From NCBI GenBank assembly GCA_964059195.1, contig CAXKWD010000007.1, positions 61,504,705 to 61,568,704 of the forward strand: a DNA stretch of 64,000 bases. The letters run 5' to 3'. The stretch comes from Ectobius pallidus (taxonomy: Eukaryota > Arthropoda > Insecta > Blattodea > Ectobiidae). Position numbers and translations under genes: made by a program. Shown in pieces: positions 1 through 9,371 of the stretch (positions are counted from its first letter, which is position 1; the number at the start of each line of letters is the position of its first letter). The notes below the pieces were generated by a model. The model saw nothing but the letters and a program-made list of their open reading frames with translations. It was not told the origin of the DNA and did not search any database.

Positions 1-817
1 AAGTGACAATGCAGTTTTCAGTAGTTACCATGCGATGTACATGTGAGCAACGGGGCTTTGTTGTGGAGACCTTTTTTAAAAACAAAATTTTCATCCAGTT
101 TTGCCAGAATATCTTGTGGAATTCCGGTGATTACATCCTCAATTGCCGCTTTCAGAGCTTCCAGGGTTCAAGGTCGAACTTTATAAACTGCAGCTTTCAG
201 GTAGCCCCATAGGAAAAAAATCACAGGGGCTCAAATCCGGGGTGCAAGGGGGCCATGGAACATCCCCTCATAAGGAGATCAGGCGGCCGGGAAACATTGA
301 TTGCAAAACTTCGTGTGAACGACGGGCAGTATGGGCCGTGGCTCGATCCTGTTAAAACCAGAAGTCTTCTAAGTCATATTCCCTGCCAAACTCTTCGACT
401 TTGGGGCGTAAAAGTTCTGTAGCATGTCACAATAGCGCGCTAAATTCACAGTCACAGTTGAGCCATCTTCTTCAAAAAAATAAGGTCCAATTATGCCTAT
501 CGAGGACATAGCACATCAAACTGTCACTTTAGGGCTGTGAAGTGGTCTTTGGTGCAATCACGAGGGTTTTCAAGTCCCAGTTGCCCAGTTGCTTGCTTAC
601 TGTACCGCTAAGGTGAAAATGCGCCACTACACTTTCCTCGTTTTTTAAAAAAGGTCTCCACAACAAAGCCCCGTTGCTCACGTGTCCACCACATGGTGAC
701 TACTGAAAACTGCATTGTCACTCCAAACTAATGGCACCTGTCCCACCCCTCTACCTGCTTTGGAGCACCTCCAGTGAATTTTCGGAACTAGGGAGTCCAT
801 TCTGCCCCACCTTGTAT
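1..817 (-). mobile_element. Degenerate mariner-like (IS630/Tc1 superfamily) element with an inverted terminal duplication
   Basis: Read on the minus strand, 720 to about 60 encodes a broken mariner-like DDE transposase. An N-terminal helix-turn-helix-like start (EQRGFVVETFFKK) is followed, after losses and stops, by the catalytic region with QQDRATAHTARRS and PWPPCTPDLSPCDFFLWGYLK, which hold the second and third acidic residues. The right end, read inward from about 817, starts ACAAGGTGGGGCAGAATGG, like mariner termini, next to a TA. The N-terminal coding segment occurs a second time in opposite orientation at 4-83. The left end is therefore an inverted copy of the start rather than the expected 3' terminus, and it may continue beyond the window. 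Frameshifts and a stop before the second acidic block make it non-functional. Confidence 0.8.
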
Positions 818-867
818 ATTAGAATGTGAAGTGAAAAAGATGTATTGCCCATGCTTAGGGCAAAGAA

Positions 868-1872
868 AATTATATCAGATTATATTTGAAATGGGGTTAG
901 AAACGTGGTAACTTTCTTTTAATTTTTACAACCACTTTATTTGAGGAGGATTTTTTTTTAGATTTTAACAGGAATTGTGTAATAAGCGTAATATATAATA
1001 ATATGTAGGCCTATTTATATAAGCAATTTAATATATTATGCTAAGAGCTAATACTGTAATTTCATTTGGAAACATTTTGTAATATATCCTCTAGTTATTA
1101 GCTCCACATTTCATATACAAACTTATTAGGTTTTAGGTCTTGCCTCGCAAATTATGCGACCTTTTGAGGATAAGGCCCATTATTACCACCTCCGGTAAAA
1201 TATTTACGGCTACTTTTACGGTTACTTTACTGACAGTTCGATTTTACAATATCTGGTTAGGCGTTAACTGTTGGTAAACTGGCAGTAATCTTTACTGTAG
1301 GAAAATGTACAAGTAAACTCCTAACCGGAGGATTTTTTGAGGTTATACTTCTCGCAAAAACTGAATTGATGGAGAGATGAAATTATTTAGCTGCTTTTGT
1401 ATTGTCAGTGGTGATGAAGAACAATGCCTATATATGTAAAAAATATAAAAAAAATATTGAAAACTAGATCAAACTGTTATGAAAGTTTGGACAATCAATT
1501 ATTTTACTGTTTACTTCCTCTACCCGTACATCAGATTATATTTGGGTTTTGCATCCTTCGGGGATGGGGTTAGAAACGTGGTAACTTTCTTTTCATTTTT
1601 ACGACCACTTTACTTGAGGAGGAATTTATTCTTCTTTATTTTTTAGAAAACAGCTTAACAACTTTTAGATTTTAACAGGAATTGTAAAATAAGCGTAATA
1701 TATAAAATACTGTATAAAGGCCCATATGTAAAGTATTTTAATATTTTATGCTAAGAGCTAATAATTTCATTCAAAAACATCTCGTAATATATCCTCTAGT
1801 TATTAGCTACATATTTCATACACGAACTGATTAGGTTTTAGGTCTTGCCCAGCAAATTATGCGACCTTTTTA
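868..1872 (+). repeat. Diverged direct duplication, two copies about 665 bp apart
   Basis: Copy 1 (about 868-1162) and copy 2 (about 1531-1872) share long blocks, including GGTTAGAAACGTGGTAACTT, TTATGCTAAGAGCTAATA and AAATTATGCGACCTTTT. Copy 2 has about 20 extra bases near its start (1546-1566) and small indels. There is no convincing protein in either copy. The spacer 1163-1530 is not shared. Confidence 0.75.
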
Positions 1873-2834
1873 GGCTAAGACAACTGAATGTGCACTACTG
1901 CCCGTACTGTGTACCGTGTACTATAATTAATTTCAGAGGAAGTTTTGTGTTTCTCAAGAGGTTTTTTTTAGGCCTATGTCTTTCCGAGCTTTGCTGTGTG
2001 TTTATTTATTTTGAATTGTATGATGCTTTTCGTCGATAATATTCAGGAACAATTGTTCTTCACTTGAAAAGAAATTGCTGTGTCTCTATTTTTTTATATA
2101 AGCCATAACCTCATTATCCATTGCAAAATCAAACCAAACAATGAAAACAGATGAAAAACTGCTACAAACAACTGAGAAGCGCTCGTACCAACTGCTATGA
2201 CTTTTGTCTGATTGCGTTAACTGGGAGTAAACTTTAACTAGAAGATGATAAGAACAAAGAAGCGTTTACTGGAACTTTACCCCGACCGTAAAATAAACTG
2301 TCAGTTAACATTTACTCCTACTTAACTGGACATCGTAAGAACGGGCCTAAGACAACTTAATGCACACTACTGCCTGTACTGTGTGCTGTATACTTGAATT
2401 TTAAGTTCAGAGAAAGTTATGTGTTTCACAAGAGGTTTTTTCTTATACGTCTTTCCGAATTTTGCTCTTATGGCCACACATTACTGTGTGTTTATTTATT
2501 TTGAATTTTATGACGCTTTTCGTTGATAATATTAAGGAACAATTTTTCTTCTGTTCAAGAGAAATTGTTGTGTGTCTTTACTTTTCGATACTAGCCATAA
2601 CCACATTTTCCATTGCAAAATCAAACCAAACAATGAAAACGGATGGAAAACTGCTGCAAACAACTGAGAAATGCTTGTACCAACTGCTGTGACTTTTGTC
2701 TGATTGCGTTAACCGGCAGTAAACTTTATCTAGGAGATGATAGGAACAAAGAAGCATTCACTGGAACTTTACTCCGACCGTAAAATAAACTACTAGTTAA
2801 CATTTACTCCTACTTAACTGGACATGGAAGAACA
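1168..2834. mobile_element. Possible non-autonomous DNA element with GGCC-type ends
   Basis: The left edge begins GGCCCATTATTACCACC. The right edge, read inward from 2834, begins GGCCTGTTCTTCCATGTCC. Both lead into sequence rich in short TTAACTG/TTTACGG motifs. A similar terminus (rc of 2325-2346, GGCCCGTTCTTACGATG) occurs internally at the junction of the tandem copies. No transposase is visible and no clean target duplication is seen (TAA on the left, TGA on the right). The TIR reading is an inference from weak similarity. Confidence 0.35.
1873..2834 (+). repeat. Tandem duplication, two ~475-bp copies
   Basis: Copy 1 (1873-2345) and copy 2 (2346-2834) align over their whole length. Shared blocks include CACTACTGCC, CTTTTCGT(C/T)GATAATATT, AAATCAAACCAAACAATGAA and ATTTACTCCTACTTAACTGG. 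Both end in a GGCCT(A/G) motif. Short open frames repeat in both copies but have no recognisable product. Their similarity suggests a duplication event later than the one at 868-1872. Confidence 0.8.
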
Positions 2835-4344
2835 GGCCTGAATGATTTAAAATTGTAAAATATCATGTGAAGCGTTTTTCCGATCAATAAGAACCTAAAG
2901 ACGATTTAAAAGTGGTTTAATAGAATAAAGTAATACAAAATCTAAACATTCTTTACATTAAAAACTGGTCGTTGTGCAACATTGCAACACGATCAGAGGC
3001 CGCCACTGGAAGACAAGTGTTTGCAATTAACTTGGAGTGACTTCACATGCTATACGGCGAAGCACCACGGAGTGTTGAGTATAATTCACATGGCTTCTTT
3101 GTTTGATCCCGATACATGGCGCAGTGACACTGAGGAGATGTCTCATTCAGATAAACGTGGCTTCTGGAGACGCTTCAGGTACTCAGACTTCTTATATATT
3201 GAGTGTAATTGCGTCTTAACTAATTACATCATCCGAAATTGTATTGGCTCATTACGATATAAATAACCGATGAGAGATTAAGACAGAATGATTTTTTCAA
3301 CAACTAAGAATTACTAAAATTCAAACATTTCCTAAGTTGTTATAATACAGAATAAAATAGGCCTAAGTTGATGTATTGTTGTTATAACTTATAATTACAA
3401 AGTTTCGCTGAGAATTCTGTATGATATTTGAAAACTTTCATTACTTAAGCATAGTATGACTAATTTTTGAATTACAGTTGATTGAACTAATGCCCAATGC
3501 TACCTTCATGTATTGAGCTAGTTATTAGTGTCCAGTCTATAAACTCCTATTCAGATTTTAAATACCATGTTGCAAAATAGTATAATTTACTCAAGAATTT
3601 GTGAAACCTGTGATGTTAGTAATTTTTAGGAAGATTCTAAAAAGTTAGTAGCACAGCTCTGCTTGACTCAGTTCAGCAAGTGAATCGCGCGATGCTTTTA
3701 ATAATATAACAGGGCATATGCAAATTGAATAATTAATATTTTAACCTATAATGGACATAACTTGGTAAGCAAATATAATATAGGTCTACATGAAACTACT
3801 CATTAAACATTAGTCAAACCTTTTTAGGTAAAATATATAACTTACCTAATAATAATACTAATTAGATGTAGGCATACATAACCTCAATTGCGTTAACCTT
3901 CATTCAGTGCGACGAAACATAAGCCAAGAATCCTTATCTTTATCCATTACAATAATGCAGAGGACTTGGTTATATTTCTGGGGGGCAAGAACTGGATTTT
4001 CAGTAGCTATACATAGGCCTTACATGATAAAATCTTAAGTCTTTGGGGGGCAGAAAGCACCTTGGCCCCCCTAAGTCGGCGCCTATGCAATAATGTAACA
4101 AGAGTAGTCTAAATATGATTATGAAATATGCTTAAAGAATACCTTAAAATCTGGAGACACATTTTTTTGAATCTAGCGTATTCAAGATAAGATATTTCAA
4201 GGATTTTTTGCAGTACTTAGAGTTTTAAATTATCTTCCTAATATCCAGAAATCTATTCATACTAGTAGTCCCTTGTAGTTTCTGCAGTTTAGTATATTGG
4301 AAAGTGTGCTAATCACATAATCTAAGTATGGTTTGTTGTTTTAC
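2835..4344. other. AT-rich non-coding stretch, ABCC gene intron or flank
   Basis: Apart from the candidate exon at 3090-3178 this stretch shows no gene. At 3978-4085 there is a G/C-biased patch with two GGGGGGC runs and a terminus-like string (CCCCCCTAAGTCGGCGCC), probably a fragment of a non-autonomous DNA element whose other end I cannot locate. It lies downstream of the ABCC exon at 4345-4567 and is probably the next intron. Confidence 0.5.
3090..3178 (+). CDS. Candidate short first coding exon, unknown protein
   Basis: An ATG in a good context (cacATGG) opens a 29-codon reading frame beginning MASLFDPDTWRSD and rich in charged residues, ending ...GFWRRFR. The frame runs straight into AG|GTACTC, an acceptable splice donor at 3178/3179. 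Read without splicing, the frame continues only to 3266. Sequence composition here is less AT-rich than the surroundings. I recognise no family, and no downstream exon can be paired with it. It could also be part of an unrecognised repeat. Treat as a hypothesis. Confidence 0.25.
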
Positions 4345-4567
4345 CTTGTACAACAACTAAAACTACTGCAACAGCGAAACCTGACAGGCCAGCTGAGTGA
4401 GATGTGTACCACAATTGATAAGCCACAAAGCCCGTTGCAAACGGCATAAGAATTATGTAGGTGAGATGAAGTAGGACTCTGTCTAAACGGCTTGCATCGT
4501 TTGTTAGGAGATTTAATATGTGACCAGCTGATGTTCTCTGTATTGCAGCTCTGCTCATTTGCAGGAT
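4345..4567 (-). CDS. ABCC4: ABCC/MRP4-like transporter, internal exon (first transmembrane domain)
   Basis: On the minus strand this exon follows a TTTACTTCTAG acceptor (exon starts at 4567) and ends at CAAG|GTAAAA (donor at 4344). It encodes 74 codons, starting ILQMSRAAIQRTSAGHI, then LNLLTNDASRLDRV and membrane-spanning sequence ending VVLVVVQ. It matches the ABCC subfamily intracellular loop and next two helices of transmembrane domain 1 (compare the TGQIVNLLSNDV region of MRP4). It joins in phase to the exon at 8086-8290: LLYRK at the end of that exon continues directly into ILQMSR. ABCC4-type proteins are plasma-membrane ATP-driven exporters of organic anions and cyclic nucleotides. Choosing ABCC4 over other ABCC members is inference. 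Other exons lie outside the window or were not found. Confidence 0.85.
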
Positions 4568-5251
4568 CTAGAAGTAAATATAAAAAATGTAAGTTAAAAG
4601 TACAAAAAATTATTTGGACATCTTGAAGGATGAGGCTGCCATGAGGCACTGACAAGAGTATTATTTATAATACCTCAACAAGAGTGTCTGTAGTCTGGTT
4701 AATTGTGTACATGCTTGTTTTGGTTATTCCATTTTTTGTTAGCAAAGACATAAATACAGTAATCAAATATATGTAACATTTAGCTTTATGACCATCTAAG
4801 ACTACATTTTAATGTAAGGCATTTAAATCCTTTGCATCACTGAGGGGTTAAAGGGCTAGAAGGAACACTGTCCGATTTCTCTCTTTTCACTTCATTGCAT
4901 CGTGTTGAATAGTTGCACCCACTGCACTATTATATAAAAGTAGTGTGTCTTTTTTCCGAGTCAGGTGTAAAATGCCATATTACCTTCAACATCAGGAGAA
5001 TGTGAAATCAACCTGGTCTTTGAGCAGTGGAATGAGACAAGACCATGTTTTGGATAATACTATAGGCCTACCTGGTTTCTTAGAAGGAAAATATAATTTT
5101 AGAAGTCATGCTGGCAATAACAATATGAAACCAAAATTATTTTTGGAAAAAGATACGTAAACATTAGATATGCTTGGTTTAGCCCCCTTTTGTTAGGAAA
5201 AACATTTACTACTGGTAGCCTGTAGGCTATATCTAACTGAGCACTACATTT
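4568..5251. other. ABCC intron, left part, no gene seen
   Basis: Non-coding, AT-rich intron sequence between the 4345-4567 exon and the long inverted-repeat element. No RNA gene or complete repeat is recognised. Confidence 0.6.
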
Positions 5252-7985
5252 TGTCCAATCAAATTGTCAAGAATGGATGCAAAATTTAGGGTAGAGCTAA
5301 TTTTTTTATATGATGTCTGGGATGGTTTTGAGAGTAATTTCTGACATTTTGCCAACAAAATTTTTTGCCGCCGGAGCCGCCATCTTGAAAAAACTTCAAA
5401 ATTTTCGATTTTATTTCTGTTTTTGCCCATTATCTGCCAAAACACGCACCTGACAAAAATGTTTTACTATCTACCCTAAAAGAAGACTAAATTTGCTACA
5501 GTTTGAGATCAAATTGAGTTTTCTACCATGAATACTTTCGGAAATACAGCTCTCCGAATTTCAGAAACATTTTGCAAAAAATAAAAAAAATCTGAACTTT
5601 CAAGTAGTTTTTGTTTGCTATCTTCTAAATGACCAAACCTATAGTAAAACTCCATATGGAAACTTAAACTAGAGGTAATTTGAAACTTCTCGAGTACTTT
5701 AAACTTATGCTACCTCTTACAGGTCACAAAATACAGAGGTTTAAAAATATATGTACAGCAACGATTGAATAATTACATGTGCGTACAAGTTAGAAGTAAT
5801 AACGGCACAGAACATTCGTTTATATACAAAAAGATTTATTTAGCTCGAGTTCTGGTGAAACATTGCATTGTATAACTTGTTTGTTCATAGTCTTCGGCAC
5901 TTAGAGGGATCTGGGCAGTTGACGTCTGCTATTTCGTTCGTGATGTTCACAATCTAGCCAGTGTTGATAAAGTTCTCTTCAGCGTCTTCATCTGAAAACG
6001 AATTAAGTGGCTCATCAGGAGTGTCGTCATCCTCACTGTCGGAGGACAGGACTATTAGTATGTTTTCACATGACTGCCTATTGGAATGTTTTACATATGA
6101 CTGTGCACTTTAATCCAGCTTTACTACACGCACAAGCGTTTAAACACCCCTTCTTGCAGGTACAGGAAATACTTTTCAGAATTGATTCTGGAGCTGGCTC
6201 CTTCTTTGCTTTAAGGGGAAAGAGGCCCCTTGGTGTGTTCACCCAGCCCCACTTCAAAGGATCTTTGTATTCACCGAGCCATGCCTGAACTTAGTGGTAT
6301 GTTCGCATGGCATGAAGTTGAACTGCTTCACTGGTTGGGGGCAGCCTTGCTAAGTTAAATTTCATTCTTCCTACAGCTTTTACAAATAGTGCGTGCCGAA
6401 GTTCGTCAAGTGTTTGTGTAGCAGGGTTTCCTCCATATAAGTGAGCCAAAAAATGTTGGCCCACTTCAGCCACTTCTCCTGATTTAGCCTGAGGGTTCAG
6501 AATTACATTAGCCTCCTCTTCTAGTTCAGGATGTTTCAAAATCAACGAACAGAAGTGGGTTTTCCCGTGGCCAAAAACTGCAGGTGTTGTGTCACAACCA
6601 CTGAAAGCATGGATGAACAGCAGCATGTTGGAGAAGCTGTGGCGAAATGACTGACTTGAATAGAAGATGTCTGCAGCTTTGCCTCTTCTGCACTTTTGGA
6701 GATATGTATTCTTTATATGAGGGGATGGTAATACAGTGAGGAAATAAGAAGGTCTATGTCCTCCCCAACTACAAAGACAGTGTCGTATTGAGATTTTTTT
6801 GAGAAGGCAGTACTAACAATCAAGACTCTGCATCTTTAACAGCCTGTTTCACTTGTATTCCAGCTTTTGCCAATTCATTTTTTAGAAATTCTGCGCCTCT
6901 TGTTATTTTCATTGGTGAGAAAAGTTTCTTGTGAGCTTTTCAAAACAGTAGTTCTATCAAAGACTCACAATTCTTAGTGCTTGTTTGATTAACGTCTGAA
7001 GGATAACCATCGAAGATAATTCAAACCTTTGAGTCATAATGTGTCTGCAAATATTTCAAAATGCCTAAGGTTGCCTGGTACAAACACATTAAAACAGATG
7101 TATCCGGAGAGAACGGTGTGTGGAGCAGTGGCAAAGAGCCTCTTAGCACCACTCCAACGATAACATGTTTCCATTTTCGGAGAACTGTATCTGCTATAGG
7201 AAGTAATTTTTTTCAGAGAACACTGCAAAAGTGTTCTTGTAAAATAAAACGCCGTTCTTAACAAATTAAAATGCTGTACCTACAGCAAGTTTCCTTATTA
7301 TTTTCTTTTTACATTGTTTTCTTTTTAGTCTTTTATCATTAGGCCATAAATTGTTGGGAATACTGTTTTGGTTGTTAATACAATGTGAAACTTAACTATA
7401 AGACAACACAGGTTTTACTGTGAGAAACACCATTTAGAATATCCTAGGCAAAACTAGACTTTCGTACCTTCGATAAGTTTTCTGAAATGTGAGGAGTTGT
7501 AGATACCTCTGTATCTGGTGACCTATAATAGGTATGAAAACATTAAATACTCAACTTGTTGCAAATTTACTCTAGTTTAAAAGTTATCCTTCGAAAATTT
7601 ACTGAAGGTTTGGTCATTTAGAAGATAGCGACCAAAAACTAGTTGAAAGTTCAGATTTATTTTTATTTTTTGCAAAATGTTGCTGAAATTCGGAGAGCTG
7701 TATTTTCGAAACTATTCATGGTAGAAAACTCAATTTAAATTCAAACTGTGGGAAATTTAGTCCACTTTAGTATGGATAATAATACATTTTTTTCAGGTCC
7801 ATATTTTGGCAGATAATGGGCACAAACAGAAATAAAATCGAAAATTTTAAATTTTTTTCAAGATGGCGGCTCTGGTAAAATGTCAGAAATTACTCAGAAT
7901 ACCATCCCAGACATCGTATATAAAAATTAGCTCTACCCTAAATTTTGCATCCATATGGCTTTTTTTGTGATAATTTGATTGGACT
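5252..7985. mobile_element. DNA element with ~490-bp terminal inverted repeats inside an ABCC intron
   Basis: The arms at about 5252-5745 and 7497-7985 are inverted copies. Shared strings include TCCAATCAAATT near the outer edges, GCAAAATTTAGGGTAGAGCT, ATAAAATCGAAAATTTT-type sequence, CTCTCCGAATTTCAG and ATCTTCTAAATGACCAAACC. Arms of this length are unusual for common insect DNA transposons. The ~1.75 kb centre holds a decayed minus-strand protein (see 6291-6830). No target duplication is obvious at the edges. Long-TIR DNA transposon is the best reading; superfamily not assigned. Confidence 0.75.
6291..6830 (-). pseudogene. Element-borne protein with GEDxDLL and HAFSGCDTT motifs, broken
   Basis: On the minus strand a first block (about 6800-6720) reads VVGEDIDLLISSLYYHP and is followed by a stop and a frameshift. 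The second block (6626-6291) is open for 111 codons: LLFIHAFSGCDTTPAVFG, then LAHLYGG, DELRHALFVKAV and LARLPPTSEAVQLHAMRTYH. The pairing of an acidic GED.DLL strand with HA(F/L)(S/T)GCDTTS recurs in repeat-associated uncharacterised animal proteins. I remember it as PIN/FEN-nuclease-like, but that is not established here. It sits between the long inverted arms, so it is probably the element's own gene. Function unknown. Confidence 0.55.
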
Positions 7986-8085
7986 AATTGACATTGCCAG
8001 GAAAAAAATGCACTTGCACTGAAATCCTAACCTGCTTATTAAGAAATGTAAAAGTAGGGTGATTAGAGAAAACAACAAATCTAAC

Positions 8086-8290
8086 CTTCCTGTATAGAAG
8101 AGAGCAGCAAGCAACACGGATTTGCATGCCACAATGAAAACTGAAGAAATAGTAATGATGAGTGAAGAAAGTGTTGAGCGCTATCAAGACAACAAGTATC
8201 CCAGCGTACAGAAACACTTCAGCCTCAGTCATATCACTGTCCACACAGAAGTATCTCATAAATCTCCAGAGCACAATTGGCTGACACAGT
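8086..8290 (-). CDS. ABCC4: ABCC/MRP4-like transporter, internal exon upstream of 4345-4567
   Basis: The exon follows CTATTTCAG (first base 8290) and ends GGAAG|GTTAG at 8086/8085. It is 205 bp: one base completing a split codon, then 68 codons. The product includes LCQPIVLWRFMRYFCV, a hydrophobic helix (LYAGILVVLIALNTFF) and GMQIRVACCSLLYRK. The last is the signature loop of ABCC transmembrane domain 1 (GMRLRVA..MIYRK in MRP4). Phase and protein continuity with the 4345-4567 exon support one gene on the minus strand with a 3,518-bp intron. Upstream exons (N-terminal region) were not found between here and the end of the window. No stop or frameshift is visible, so it is probably functional. 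Confidence 0.88.
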
Positions 8291-8399
8291 CTGAAATAGA
8301 CATTATATTCAGTAGGATTATTACTAATAAAATGATTTTGATAAACAATTGAAAATACTCGTAGTTTATTGAAGTAAAATATAAAACAATTAATTGATC

Positions 8400-8757
8400 A
8401 GAGGTGGTTGGACTAATTACTATTACTTTCTCTACCTGTACTATAGACAGCGGCAGATCCGGAGAGGGGGCTGGTATAGGGCTGCCCTGAGGGGACAAGG
8501 CCTACCACCCGATCGCTTCATCATCTACCATTGGCAGACGACAGGAAGGGGGGCATGTGGTCAGCATGCCGACACCCATGGCCGTTAGTGGTGGTTTCCA
8601 TGACTGCAGCCGCTACTTCTCCATCAAGTAGCTCCTCAATTTTAATCACGAGGCTGAGTGCACCCTACCTCAGAAAAATCCGAGGAGGTACCGGGCATCG
8701 AACCTGTGCCGGCGGATCTGTAGTTAGCGACGCTAACCACCAGACCACACTGGCAGT
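8400..8757 (-). mobile_element. tRNA-derived SINE
   Basis: On the minus strand the head (8757 to about 8685) contains an A-box-like TGGTCTGGTGGTTAGCG and a B box GGTTCGATGCC about 30 bases further on, the internal RNA polymerase III promoter of tRNA-derived SINEs. A GC-richer body follows to about 8400. The head does not fold as a functional tRNA (no matching acceptor strands), so a real tRNA gene is unlikely. Confidence 0.7.
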
Positions 8758-8772
8758 CCATATGCACTGATT

Positions 8773-9363
8773 ACACTGAATTAACTTGAAGCACTGATGT
8801 GAAAATATAAGAAAGCACTGTTTGAATAACATGAAAAAATAGTTTGAATTATATGAAAAAATTGGAGACACTGTACAAAGAGTTGAGAAGAAATAACAAA
8901 AAATAAAATGCAAAGAAAAATAACTAATCTTGGATCTTGATGTGTTTCATTAAATTGTTGAAATGTCTTGAAACCGGCGGAGTGGAAGTTGACGTCTTGA
9001 AGTTAAGTAAACTGTTAGTGGTTGCAGTGAATGGAATGGTGATAGTGATCCAAATTTAATAAACAAAAAAGTATTACTATAGTGATCCAATTTTAAATCA
9101 CCATGTTGAAATGTATATGTGAAGTGTCACCGTAGCTTATGTTAAAGTTTCATAATATATAATCACATCACGTCACCTGAGCTCTGATAGGATGATATTT
9201 CTGCAATTACGTCATTTTTAGCCAATGATATCAAATTATTATGTCATGGTAGTCAACAACAAAACTCACTAACATTGGAGACAAAGAAATCATCTTCATT
9301 GCTTAACCAAACAGTTGACATGTTGAAATAACATAGAAATAATTGGGCTTAGATGCACATGTC
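8773..9363. other. Intergenic or intronic stretch, nothing recognised
   Basis: AT-rich sequence between the SINE and the hAT element. I see no coding exon, RNA gene or repeat structure. Confidence 0.5.
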
Positions 9364-9371
9364 ATTATAAA

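Noticed and set aside
1845..2692. Repeated small proteins in the tandem copies
   Set aside because: The frames differ between copies and are not conserved at protein level, so the repetition reflects DNA duplication.
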